From the NCBI GenBank assembly GCA_050290865.1, contig JBNKIW010000005.1, positions 62,001-126,000 on the forward strand: 64,000 bases of DNA, given 5' to 3'. The notes beneath the pieces are model-generated. The model did no database searches. It saw only the letters and a program-made list of their open reading frames with translations, and was not told the DNA's origin. This document shows, one piece after another, positions 24,104 to 34,000 of the stretch (position 1 is the stretch's first letter; every line of letters begins with the position of its first letter). The position numbers and the translations under genes were made by a program. This stretch comes from JARRLC01 sp050290865 (GTDB lineage Bacteria > Pseudomonadota > Alphaproteobacteria > Rhizobiales > Rhodomicrobiaceae).

Positions 24104-26890
24104 ATGGATCAGCGTCTCTCACCTCCTTTCTTCGATCCGCTCGCGGTTCGCGACGCGCTCGATGCGCTGTGGAACCGCCATGGCGAAAATCGTCCGGAAA
24201 TGCGGGCTGAATTGCTGGACCTTCTCAAGGATCTGGTGCGCAACGCCCATGACGCCGCGAAGGCGGGGCTTGAGGCCGATGGCAGCGGCCGCCGCTGCGC
24301 CCGCGCGCTATCCATCTTCCAGGACGAACTGATCCGCCTGATCTACGATTTCATCACGGCCCACATCTACGTCGTCGAGAACCCGACCGAGTCGGAGCGG
24401 ATGAGCATCCTCGCCACCGGCGGCTACGGGCGCGGGCTGATGGCGCCGCATTCCGACGTGGATCTGCTCTTTCTTTTGCCTTACCGGCAGACGCCCTGGG
24501 GCGAGAGCATCGCCGAGTACATGCTCTATTTGATGTGGGATCTGGGCTTCAAGGTGGGGCACGCCACGCGCTCGGTCGATCAGACTGTCCGCTTCGCCAA
24601 GACCGACATGACGACGCGGACCGCCCTTTTGGATGCCCGGTTTATTCTTGGGGACGAGGCGCTGTGGCAGCGCTATCAGACGCAGTTTCGCGAACAGGTG
24701 CTGGCAAGCGGACAGCGCGACTTCATCACGGCCAAGCTGGAGGAGCGTATCAAGCGCCACGAGCGCGCGGGGGCGTCCCGCTACAAGGTCGAACCCAATA
24801 TCAAGGACGGCAAGGGTGGCCTGCGCGATCTCCATACTCTCTACTGGATCGCGAAATATCTGCATCCTGACTTGAACGGCGAGGATTTCGTTGAGCAGGG
24901 CGTATTCACACGGTCGGAATACGTCATGTATCGCCGTTGCGAGGACTTCCTGTGGACGATCCGCTGCAATCTGCATTTCCTTGCCGGCAAGCCCGAGGAA
25001 CGGCTGACCTTCGACCTGCAGCTTGCCATGGCCAAGCGTCTGCATTACCGCGAGCGTCCCGGTCTGATGGCCGTCGAGCGGTTCATGAAGCACTATTTCC
25101 TGATCGCGAAGGATGTCGGCGATCTTACCCGCGTCCTGTGCTCGGGGCTGGAAGTGCAGCAGCTCAAGGTTCTGCCGCAACTGAACAAGTTTCTGCGGCC
25201 GCATACGTGGCGCACGCGCGCGCGGCTCGCCGCGATCAGCGATTTCCGTATCGTCAACGGGCGCATCACCGCCAAGGACAGGCACGTGTTCCGCAACGAT
25301 CCGGTCAATCTCATCCGGATGTTCCATTTCGCCGACAAGTACAATTTCGAATTTCACCCCGAGGCCATCCGCCTCGTGCGGCATTCGCTGCATTTCATCG
25401 ACGACCGGCTGCGCAACAACGCGGAAGCGAACCGGCTGTTCATGGAAATCCTCACATCGCACTCGCAACCGGAGATCGCGCTCAGGCGCATGAACGAGGC
25501 GGGCGTGCTGGGACGCTTCATCCCCGATTTCGGGCGTGTGGTGTCGATGATGCAGTTCAACATGTACCACCACTTCACGGTGGATGAGCACCTTATTCAG
25601 ACGGTCGGCGTCCTCTCGGCGATCGAAAAAGGTGAGCTGGGCGACGAACTGCCCCTTTCGACGGGGATCATCAAGGACATCGAAAACCGCCGCGCGCTCT
25701 ACATCGCGGCGTTTCTGCATGACGCGGCCAAGGGGCGCGAGGAGGACCACTCCATTGCCGGGGGGCGCGTCACCCGCGAGGTCGGCCGGCGGCTTGGCCT
25801 CACCCCCGCCGGGACCGCCGTTGCCGCGTGGCTGGTCGAACATCATCTGGTCATGAGCCAGTTCGCGCAAAGCCGCGATCTCAACGACCCGAAAACCATC
25901 CGCGACTTTGCCGACATGGTGCAAAGCCGTGAACTGCTGATGCTGCTCGTGATCCTCACCGCCGCCGACATCCGTGCCGTGGGGCCGGGTGTGTGGACCG
26001 GGTGGAAGGGGCAGCTGCTGCGTGTGCTCTACGCTGAAACCGAGCCCATCCTCACGGGGGGACACACCAGCACGCCTCGGGAAACGCGCGTCCGCGACGC
26101 CGTCGAGGCGTTTCGGGCGGCAATGGCGGAGAACGCGGTGGCGGTGGAGGAGGTCGATGCGTTTGTCGCCCGCCAGACCCCGTCCTATTGGCTCCGTACC
26201 GACCTTGCGCGTCAGGTCGCTCACGCGAATCTCGTGTCCAGGGCGCTGAAAGAACGCAGAGGCTTCGCCTACGAAGTGAGGACAGAGGCGTTCACTTCGC
26301 ACACGGAGCTGATGTTATGGACCGCCGACCGGCCCGGTTTCGCTGCGACGATGGCTGGCGCCTGTGCGGCGGCGGGAGCCAACATCGTTGGCGCCCATAT
26401 CACGACGACGCGCGACGGCATGGCGCTCAACAGCGTGTTTCTGCAGCGCACTTTCGACGATGAAAGGGAGGAACTGGACTTCGCCGAGCGTATCGGCCAG
26501 ACCATGGAGGCCGCACTCCGCGGCGAGCGCGACGTGGCCAAGCTGCTGGCGAAGAGGGTGCGTCCGCAGCCGCGCCTGGACGCCTTCACCGTCGAGCCGC
26601 GGGTGACGATCGACAATTCGCTGTCCGACGAACTGACCGTGATCGAGGTGAACGCGCGCGACCGTACCGGGCTGCTGTACGACATCACGCACGCATTGGC
26701 GGACCTGCATGTGGACATCAGTTCGGCGCATATCGCCACTTTCGGCGAGAAGGTCGTGGACGTGTTCTATGTGACGGACCGCACGCACCGGAAGATCGTG
26801 CGCGAAAGCCTGCGGCGGCGCATGCGCGAAAAAGTGCTGGCAGCGGTTTCCGCCGGTGACGCCAGGGGGCGGAAGGCGTCGCGGGGCTGA
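24104..26890 (+). CDS. glnD: Bifunctional PII uridylyltransferase / uridylyl-removing enzyme
   Basis: The nitrogen sensor that uridylylates PII proteins when glutamine is low and deuridylylates them when it is high. About 928 residues, full length. In order: a nucleotidyltransferase core with ATGGYGRGLMAPHSDVDLLF (GG..G....SD.D metal-binding residues); a GlnD linker region with YKVEPNIKDGKGGLRDLHTLYW; an HD hydrolase domain with IAAFLHDAAKGREEDHS; and two C-terminal ACT domains (ELMLWTADRPGFAATMAGACAAAGANIVGA and VIEVNARDRTGLLYDITHALADLHVDI) that bind glutamine. ATG at 24104 follows AGGA. murJ and trpS come next in the order typical of Hyphomicrobiales. Confidence 0.96.
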   Translation: MDQRLSPPFFDPLAVRDALDALWNRHGENRPEMRAELLDLLKDLVRNAHDAAKAGLEADGSGRRCARALSIFQDELIRLIYDFITAHIYVVENPTESERMSILATGGYGRGLMAPHSDVDLLFLLPYRQTPWGESIAEYMLYLMWDLGFKVGHATRSVDQTVRFAKTDMTTRTALLDARFILGDEALWQRYQTQFREQVLASGQRDFITAKLEERIKRHERAGASRYKVEPNIKDGKGGLRDLHTLYWIAKYLHPDLNGEDFVEQGVFTRSEYVMYRRCEDFLWTIRCNLHFLAGKPEERLTFDLQLAMAKRLHYRERPGLMAVERFMKHYFLIAKDVGDLTRVLCSGLEVQQLKVLPQLNKFLRPHTWRTRARLAAISDFRIVNGRITAKDRHVFRNDPVNLIRMFHFADKYNFEFHPEAIRLVRHSLHFIDDRLRNNAEANRLFMEILTSHSQPEIALRRMNEAGVLGRFIPDFGRVVSMMQFNMYHHFTVDEHLIQTVGVLSAIEKGELGDELPLSTGIIKDIENRRALYIAAFLHDAAKGREEDHSIAGGRVTREVGRRLGLTPAGTAVAAWLVEHHLVMSQFAQSRDLNDPKTIRDFADMVQSRELLMLLVILTAADIRAVGPGVWTGWKGQLLRVLYAETEPILTGGHTSTPRETRVRDAVEAFRAAMAENAVAVEEVDAFVARQTPSYWLRTDLARQVAHANLVSRALKERRGFAYEVRTEAFTSHTELMLWTADRPGFAATMAGACAAAGANIVGAHITTTRDGMALNSVFLQRTFDDEREELDFAERIGQTMEAALRGERDVAKLLAKRVRPQPRLDAFTVEPRVTIDNSLSDELTVIEVNARDRTGLLYDITHALADLHVDISSAHIATFGEKVVDVFYVTDRTHRKIVRESLRRRMREKVLAAVSAGDARGRKASRG

Positions 26891-26986
26891 GACGGCGCAA
26901 GTCAGCCGGTCCTTTATGCCGCAGCATGGCTGAGGACCGATACGCTGCCTTGCCTCCGCTCGAAAGGCCAGCTATCAGCAGCGATC

Positions 26987-28546
26987 ATGAAACTCTACCG
27001 ATCCATCGCCACCGTCAGTGGTTTCACGGCCGTCAGCCGCGTCCTCGGCTTCCTGCGGGATATGCTGATCGCCGCCGTGGTCGGTGCCGGGCCGGTCGCC
27101 GACGCCTTCTTCGTGGCGCTCCGGCTGCCGAACCTGTTCCGTTCGCTGTTCGCCGAGGGCGCATTCAACTCCGCGTTCGTGCCGCTCTTCTCCAAGAGCC
27201 TGCAGACGGGAGGGAAAACGGCCGCGCGCGTCTTCGCCGAGGAAGCGCTGGCGGTCCTGCTCACGGTGCTCATAATCGTCACGGCGGTGGCCGAGATAGC
27301 CATGCCTTTCCTGGTCATGCTGCTGGCGCCCGGCTTTCGGGCCAGCCCTGAGAAGTTCGACCTCGCCGTCGTGCTGACGCGGATCACGTTTCCCTACCTG
27401 CTCTGCATGTCGCTGACCGCGCTGGCGGCGGGTATCCTGAATGCGCTCGGGCGCTTCGCGGCGGCGGCGGCGGCGCCGATCCTGCTCAACGTCATCATGT
27501 CCACGGCGCTGCTCATCGCGGCTGTGCTCGGCCTGCACCAGAAGCCCGAGGCGGCGATGATCCTGTCTTGGGCGGTCTTCGTCGCCGGTTTCGCGCAGCT
27601 CGCCTTTCTCACGTTCGGCGCCAGGCGGCAGGAGATGGACCTGGGGTTCCGCTGGCCGCGGCTCACGCCCGGCGTGCGGCGCTTGTTCGTGCTGGCGCTG
27701 CCGGGGGTGGTCACGGCGGGGATAACTCAGATCAACCTTTTTGTCGGCACCATGATCGCCTCTCAGAGCGACAGCGCGGTCTCCTATCTTTATTACGCGG
27801 ATCGCATCAATCAGCTGCCGCTGGGCATCGTCGGGATCGCCATCGGCGTGGTGCTCCTGCCCGAGCTGTCGCGCAAGCTCAGCGGCGGCGACGCGGATGC
27901 GGCGATGCACAGCCACAACCGCTCGCTCGAATTCGCGCTGCTGCTGACGCTGCCTGCCGCCGTGGCCTTCATCGTCGTGCCGCTGCCCATCATCCAGGTG
28001 CTGTTCGAACGCGGGGCCTTTACGGCGGCCAACTCGGCGGCGGTATCGACGACGCTGGCGGCTTTTGCCGCGGGTCTGCCCGCCTCGGTGATGATCCGCG
28101 TTCTCCTGCCCGGCTTCTTCGCCCGCGAGGATACGCACACGCCGATGAGGTTTGTCGGAGTCTCGGCGGGCGTGAACATCGCGGGGTCGCTCGCCCTGTT
28201 CCCGTTCCTGGGCCACACCGGCATCGCCGTGGCCACCAGCGCGGCCGCCTGGACCTACGCCCTGCTGCTCGGCGGGACGCTCTACCGGCGCGGGCATTTC
28301 GCGGCCGACGCGGGGCTGCGGCGCCGCGGCCCCATGATCGCGCTGGCGAGTGCGGTCATGGGCGTGGCGCTTTGGCTGGCATCGCGCGAGTTGACGGGTT
28401 ATTTCGTTCCCGGCAATAGCCTGATGATGCGCATGGCGGCGCTGGCGGCGCTCGTAGGCGCTGGCGGCATCGTCTATCTCGGGGTGGCGCAGCTCACCGG
28501 CGCCGTCAACTCCAGGGCGCTCTGGCGGGTGCTCGCCCGCGGATAA
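26987..28546 (+). CDS. murJ: Lipid II flippase MurJ (MviN)
   Basis: Moves lipid-linked peptidoglycan precursors across the inner membrane. 519 residues with about 14 membrane segments. The MviN signature is clear: GFTAVSRVLGFLRDMLIAAVVGAGPVADAFFVALRLPNLFRSLFAEGAFNSAFVPLF, which includes the conserved Arg residues lining the cavity, then LPGVVTAGITQINLFVGTMIAS and YYADRINQLPLGIVGIAIG. 96 bases after glnD, 74 bases before trpS, all on the plus strand. No accessory domain is attached. Confidence 0.96.
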   Translation: MKLYRSIATVSGFTAVSRVLGFLRDMLIAAVVGAGPVADAFFVALRLPNLFRSLFAEGAFNSAFVPLFSKSLQTGGKTAARVFAEEALAVLLTVLIIVTAVAEIAMPFLVMLLAPGFRASPEKFDLAVVLTRITFPYLLCMSLTALAAGILNALGRFAAAAAAPILLNVIMSTALLIAAVLGLHQKPEAAMILSWAVFVAGFAQLAFLTFGARRQEMDLGFRWPRLTPGVRRLFVLALPGVVTAGITQINLFVGTMIASQSDSAVSYLYYADRINQLPLGIVGIAIGVVLLPELSRKLSGGDADAAMHSHNRSLEFALLLTLPAAVAFIVVPLPIIQVLFERGAFTAANSAAVSTTLAAFAAGLPASVMIRVLLPGFFAREDTHTPMRFVGVSAGVNIAGSLALFPFLGHTGIAVATSAAAWTYALLLGGTLYRRGHFAADAGLRRRGPMIALASAVMGVALWLASRELTGYFVPGNSLMMRMAALAALVGAGGIVYLGVAQLTGAVNSRALWRVLARG

Positions 28547-28620
28547 GCTCGAACCTTCCCTCATACCTTGACGAAACGCCAGCACCGGCGCAATAAGCCG
28601 CGTGAGCGGAGGCAGAAGAC

Positions 28621-29655
28621 ATGAAACTCGAAAAGCGCGTATTCTCCGGCGTCCAGCCGACCGGCAACCTGCATCTCGGGAACTATCTCGGGGCGATCAC
28701 CAAATTCGTGGACCTGCAGAAGGAGGCGAACTGCCTCTATTGCGTCGTCGACATGCATGCCATCACCGTCTGGCAGGAGCCGGACGAACTGGTGCACAGC
28801 ACGCGCGAGGTGACGGCGGCGTTTCTCGCTGCGGGGATCGACGCCAAGAAGCATATCATTTTCAATCAGAGCCAGGTGGCGGGGCATGCCGAACTCGCCT
28901 GGGTCCTGAACTGTGTCGCGCGGCTTGGCTGGCTGAACCGTATGACGCAGTTCAAGGAGAAGGCGGGCAAGGACCGCGAGAACGTATCGGTCGGTCTCTT
29001 CGCCTATCCGGTGCTGATGGCCGCCGATATCCTCCTGTACCGCGCCACGCATGTGCCGGTCGGCGACGACCAGAAGCAGCATCTGGAGCTTTCCCGCGAC
29101 ATCGCGCAGAAGTTCAACAACGATTTCGCGGAGACCTGCGCGGGCGCCGGTTACAAGGATGGGTTCTTTCCATTGCCCGAGCCGCTGATTTCCGGCCCGG
29201 CGACGCGCGTCATGTCGCTGCGCGACGGTTCGAAGAAGATGAGCAAGTCGGACACATCCGATATGTCGCGCATCAACCTGACAGACGGTGCCGACGATAT
29301 CGCCAAGAAGATCCGCAAGGCGAAGACCGACCCGGAGCCGCTGCCGAGCGAGGTGGAGGGGCTGGAATCCCGTCCCGAGGCGGACAATCTCGTCGGCATT
29401 TATGCGGCATTGGCGCGCAGGGACAAGGCGGCGGTGCTGGCCGAGTTCGGCGGTGCGCAGTTTTCCAAGTTCAAGGGCCTGCTGGTCGATCTGGCGGTGG
29501 AGAAGCTGGGGCCGATCGGTGCGGAGATGAAGCGCCTGTCGGACGACCGCGCCTATATCGACGGGGTGCTCAGGCATGGCGCCGAGCGCGCGCGGGCGAT
29601 CGCCGAGCCGCATATGAAGGTGGTGCGCGAGATCGTCGGTTTACTGGGCGGGTGA
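28621..29655 (+). CDS. trpS: Tryptophan-tRNA ligase
   Basis: Class I aminoacyl-tRNA synthetase, 344 residues, the normal bacterial length. The HIGH-type motif appears as SGVQPTGNLHLGNYLGA at about residue 10, tryptophan-binding CVVDMHAIT and YPVLMAADILLYRATHVPVGDDQKQHLEL follow, and the KMSKS loop is exact (GSKKMSKSDTSD) at about residue 205. The ATG follows GGAGGCAG. Third gene of the glnD-murJ-trpS run. In related genomes a universal stress protein gene and nifU-like gene often follow; here a low-GC foreign-looking gene is next. Confidence 0.97.
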   Translation: MKLEKRVFSGVQPTGNLHLGNYLGAITKFVDLQKEANCLYCVVDMHAITVWQEPDELVHSTREVTAAFLAAGIDAKKHIIFNQSQVAGHAELAWVLNCVARLGWLNRMTQFKEKAGKDRENVSVGLFAYPVLMAADILLYRATHVPVGDDQKQHLELSRDIAQKFNNDFAETCAGAGYKDGFFPLPEPLISGPATRVMSLRDGSKKMSKSDTSDMSRINLTDGADDIAKKIRKAKTDPEPLPSEVEGLESRPEADNLVGIYAALARRDKAAVLAEFGGAQFSKFKGLLVDLAVEKLGPIGAEMKRLSDDRAYIDGVLRHGAERARAIAEPHMKVVREIVGLLGG

Positions 29656-29756
29656 GCTGCAAACCATGATATATTAGAGATTAGACGCCTGTATCGTAGT
29701 GCGTAAAGACACTGCTGCCGCAACTTCGGCTAAATTTAGACCAACAAGCGTGACTC

Positions 29757-30980
29757 ATGAGCGGGCTCATGGACCTAATTCTGGAATTTGAACAAAAAGT
29801 TGTTGGGGGAAGAACTAGGAGGTTGATTGTACTTCATGGGGTCGACTTGCCGAAGGATTACTCCTCTGAGGGTATATATTTCGACATTGACGATGCGCGA
29901 ATGCCGGAGCCGCTCGCTCTCGACGGCTTCATGTTTGCTTTTCTCCATGTGGCCATGACCAAAGCTGACCGATATATCATAAATGGCCCGGTCACTCGTA
30001 AAGCGCTAAGAAACGCACAAATATTTCAGGAAGCATGGCGATGCTGGTTGCCGGATAAATGTCGAATAGTGGATATTGTTCCCGCGTGCACAACGTCAGA
30101 AGCGCTCTTTGCTGGTGAAGAAAATGCCAGTTCCATTGCAGCATTTTCAGGCGGTGTTGACGCAACTTTTCTGGCGTTGCGCCAATCACGCGATCATCCT
30201 TCGTTTTACAATCTTAAGACCGTTCTGACGGTGCATGGGTTCGACGTACCCATCGAACGTGACGACACCATGTACCGCCTGATCGAGCGAACCGAACCAC
30301 TCTTGTCGGCGCTGGGGCTTGATCGGCGTGTCATAACAACAAATGTACGGCAGGCGGAATGGAGTGATTGGCGAAAGTCTATACAGAACTGGGAATACTG
30401 CTTTGGCCCCCTAGTAGCGTGCGCGCTGCATCAGTTCTCTCACGAGTTCAACCATGGCTTGCTTGGAAGTTCGGAACCTTATTCGCATCCTATAAGTGCG
30501 TGGGGATCGACGCCGTCGACAGACTATCTATTGTCAGGGGGAGGGATGGAGATTATTCATGAGGGTGCAGGGTATTCGCGAACGGAAAAGATTGCTCTCA
30601 TTAACGAACATCCAATAGCTCGAAGAACTGTTAAGGTTTGCTGGGCAGGTAATCAGCATGATAAGAACTGTGGGGTATGTGAGAAATGCGTTCGCACGCG
30701 ACTAAATTTTGTTGCCGTAGGTGAGAACACTCCTCCATGCTTTGACGGACCGCTTACGGATGACATGGTTGATAATCTAAAGGTTATCAATGATCCTCAG
30801 CTTACAGAACTCGTGACAATACTTGAGTATGCGGAACGTCATTCGGTCAATGAACCTTTTATGACGCGGCTGCGCCATCGCGTAAACGCAATCAAAACTG
30901 AGGGGTACTCGCGTAAAAAGTCTTTGGCAACACGGCTACAGAGGCGCATCAACACCATGCATCACAGATTGTTTGGCTAG
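29757..30980 (+). CDS. QueC-like PP-loop ATPase, orphan, low GC
   Basis: A 407-residue cytoplasmic protein. Residues 129-137 carry a PP-loop AFSGGVDAT, resembling the SGGxDS ATP-pyrophosphatase motif but with Ala for the last Ser. At 295-311 is CWAGNQHDKNCGVCEKC, a C-x9-C-x2-C-x2-C cluster matching the zinc site of 7-cyano-7-deazaguanine synthase QueC (C-x8-C-x2-C-x2-C in the enterobacterial enzyme). The 120-residue N-terminal part and 95-residue tail are unlike QueC. Base composition is clearly lower in GC than all neighbours (29 of 60 bases in 30541-30600), and codon use differs, suggesting acquisition. No strong ribosome-binding site precedes 29757; the ATG at 29769 is an alternative. QueC-like proteins occur in queuosine synthesis, in defence systems such as Qat, and in polysaccharide loci; no partner gene is adjacent. 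Confidence 0.6.
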   Translation: MSGLMDLILEFEQKVVGGRTRRLIVLHGVDLPKDYSSEGIYFDIDDARMPEPLALDGFMFAFLHVAMTKADRYIINGPVTRKALRNAQIFQEAWRCWLPDKCRIVDIVPACTTSEALFAGEENASSIAAFSGGVDATFLALRQSRDHPSFYNLKTVLTVHGFDVPIERDDTMYRLIERTEPLLSALGLDRRVITTNVRQAEWSDWRKSIQNWEYCFGPLVACALHQFSHEFNHGLLGSSEPYSHPISAWGSTPSTDYLLSGGGMEIIHEGAGYSRTEKIALINEHPIARRTVKVCWAGNQHDKNCGVCEKCVRTRLNFVAVGENTPPCFDGPLTDDMVDNLKVINDPQLTELVTILEYAERHSVNEPFMTRLRHRVNAIKTEGYSRKKSLATRLQRRINTMHHRLFG

Positions 30981-31078
30981 CTATACAGTCCGGATGTCCA
31001 GGAAGTGTCCGGAGTTAAAGAAACGGGGGTAATGGAGACCGCTTGTGGTGTGCATCCCCTCTCGGGTAACTTCCCCCC

Positions 31079-34000
31079 TCAAATTTCCGCCAACTCGCGC
31101 AAGTGCGAGACGGCCACCGTCAGGCGGGCGAGCGTAACCTGTTTGCCGCTGAGGATCTCGTCGAAGCTCCGCCGTGCCCGCGCCGCCGCTTGCGCGTTTT
31201 CCACACACCACGCCACGAAATCCGGGGCCGCGCCGTCCTTGCACGTGGCGTAGACCTTCTCGACGATCATGCGCTGCGCCGAGGCGATCGCTTCCAGCGT
31301 GCTGTTGAGCGCCAGGCGACCGTCATGGTCCGTCTGCCCGAGCGCTTCGCTCGCCGCGCGCGCCTCCTCCAGGCGGAAATGGCTGCTGGTCTGGAAATAG
31401 ATGCGGGCGACGTCGGTCTCGGGCCGCCGCAGCCGGATGGCCAGCGTGATGATGTCCGGCGCCGCCGATAGGGCCGCGAGATGGGCGAAACGGCGCGCCA
31501 CCTCGGGCGGCACGCCGCCGGTTGCGAAATGCGTCATGCTGTCCTCGAGTCGCCCGGTGAGCCACTCGTCGAATATGCTCTCGATGGCCTCGTTCAGCCG
31601 GTCCACGCCGTCCCGGTAGCGCGTGATGAGCGCCGAAAGGCCGTCGCGGAACTTGCCGTGACGCAGGAACCATGCTGTCTGCCGCCGCAGTGTGTTCTGG
31701 ATCTCGACGTGCAGGCCGAGCTGCGTGGCGCCGTCAACGGTAGCGCCGAGGCCGTCCACCGCTTCATAGAGGTCGGCCAGGCGGAAGACACCCATCGTAG
31801 CGGCGAACGCGCAGGCGATCTCGCCCTGCTCGCGGCCCGTTTCCTCGGCAAGGCGTACCGCGAATGTCGAGCCGCCCCGGTTGATGGCCGCGTTCGTCAG
31901 CACCGTGGCAATGATTTCGCGGCGCAGGGCGTGTCCTTCGATCTCGGCGGAAAAGCGCTCGCGCATGGTGGCGGGGAAGTATCCGGCGAGCGTGCTGCTG
32001 AGATAGGGATCGTCGAGCACCGGCGATTTCATCAGGTCGAAATAGAGCGCGATCTTTGCATAGGCGAGGAGCACGGCCAGTTCCGGGCGCGTGAGCCCCG
32101 AGCCTTTCTGGCGGCGCTCGGCGAGGTCGGCGTCCGAGGGCAGCCTTTCGATGGCGCGGTCGAGGATTTCGGCATGTTCGAGCGTGTGCATCAGCCGGAT
32201 CTGGAAGCCGAGATCGCCGAGGCTGCGGTGTTCGCTCAGACTGATGGCCAGTGTCTGCAAAACGTTGTTCCGAAGCACGGCCGCGGCCACCTCCTCCGTC
32301 ATCGCGGCGAGCACGCGGTCCCGTTCCTCGCCCGAGATGCGGCCGGAGCGCACGGCGGCCGCGAGCGCAATCTTGATGTTCACCTCGACGTCGGAGGTGT
32401 TCACCCCCGCGGAATTGTCGATGGCGTCGGTGTTGATGCGTCCGCCGCCTTGTGCGAACTCGATGCGCCCACGCTGGGTGACGCCGAGATTGGCCCCCTC
32501 GCCCACGACATGCGCGTTCACTTCCCGGGCCGTGACGCGGATGGCGTCGTTGGCGCGGTCGTTCACTTCCTCGTCGGTCTCGGTGGACGCGCGAATATAG
32601 GTGCCGATGCCGCCGAACCACAGAAGGCCGACCCGCGCCTTGAGGATGAGGCGGATCACCTCGGTGGGCGGGGCGCTTCGTTGCGTGGTGCCCAGAAGGC
32701 GCTGCATCTGTTCGCTCAAAGGAATGGACTTCGCGGCGCGGCTGAAAACGCCGCCACCTGCCGAGATCAGCGCGCGGTCGTAGTCCTGCCAACTGGAACG
32801 GGGGGCGTCGAACAGGCGCTTGCGTTCCGCCCAGCTTTTCTCCGGATCGGGGTCCGGGTCGATGAAAAGGTCGCGATGGTCGAAAGCGGCCACCAGCCTG
32901 ATCTGCCTCGACAGGAGCATGCCGTTGCCGAACACGTCGCCCGACATGTCGCCGATGCCCACGACGTCGAATGGCGTCGTCTGGATATCGGTGTTCATCT
33001 CGCGGAAATGGCGCTTCACCGCCTCCCACGCGCCGCGCGCGGTGATGCCCATGCGCTTGTGGTCGTACCCCGCGGAGCCGCCCGAGGCGAAGGCGTCGCC
33101 GAGCCAGAAATCGCGCTCAACCGCCACCGCGTTGGCGATGTCGGAGAAGGTGGCCGTGCCCTTGTCGGCGGCGACGACGAGATAGGGGTCGTCGGTATCG
33201 AGCCGCACCGTCTCCAGGGGCGGCACCGCCTGTCCGTCCTTCAGATTGTCGGTGACGGAAAGGAGATTGGCGACGAAGGAACGGTAGCAGGCCACACCCT
33301 CGGCCATCGCCGCATCGCGGGGCGCATCCTGCGGGATGCGGCGCGGCACGAAGCCGCCCTTGGCACCCTGGGGCACGATGATGGCGTTTTTTACCTGCTG
33401 CGCCTTGGCCAGGCTCAGGATCTCGGTGCGGAAATCCTGCGGCCGGTCGGACCAGCGCAGGCCCCCGCGGGCGATCGCCCCGCCACGCAGATGAATGCCC
33501 TCGAAGCGCGGAGAGGTTACGAAGATTTCAGCGAAGGGGCGCGGCGCGGGGAGGCCCTCGACCTTCGCCGAGCAAATCTTCAGGGCCAGGGTCGGGCCGC
33601 CGGTGAGCTCCGCGGGCTTTTGGAAGAAATTCGTGCGCAGCGTGGCCTGGATGAGGTTGAGATAGCGCCGCAGCATACGGTCTTCGTCGAGGCTCGTTAC
33701 GGCGTCGAGCTGGTCCTCGATGGTCCGGGTAAGCGCTGCGGCTTCCTCCGCGCGTTTTTCCGTCGTCAAGGGTTTGCCGGGATCGAACAGTACCTGGAAC
33801 AGCGTGAGGAGATTGCGCGAGATGTCGCCGTGGCGGTTCAGCGTCGTGGCGAGGTAGGTTTGGCTGAACGGCGCGCCGATCTGGCGGAGATACGAGCCGT
33901 AGGCGCGCATCAGCGCCGCCTCGCGCCAGGTCAGGCCGGCCTGAACAATCAGGCCGTTATAGCGGTCATTGCTCGCGTCGCCGTGCCAGACGGCGAGAAA

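Noticed and set aside
31005..31078. TCCGGA repeats and an extra stretch after the QueC-like gene considered as a transposon remnant or att site
   Set aside because: Only two copies of a 6-base palindrome are present (one at about 31000, one at about 31010), with no transposase, terminal repeats or target duplication visible.
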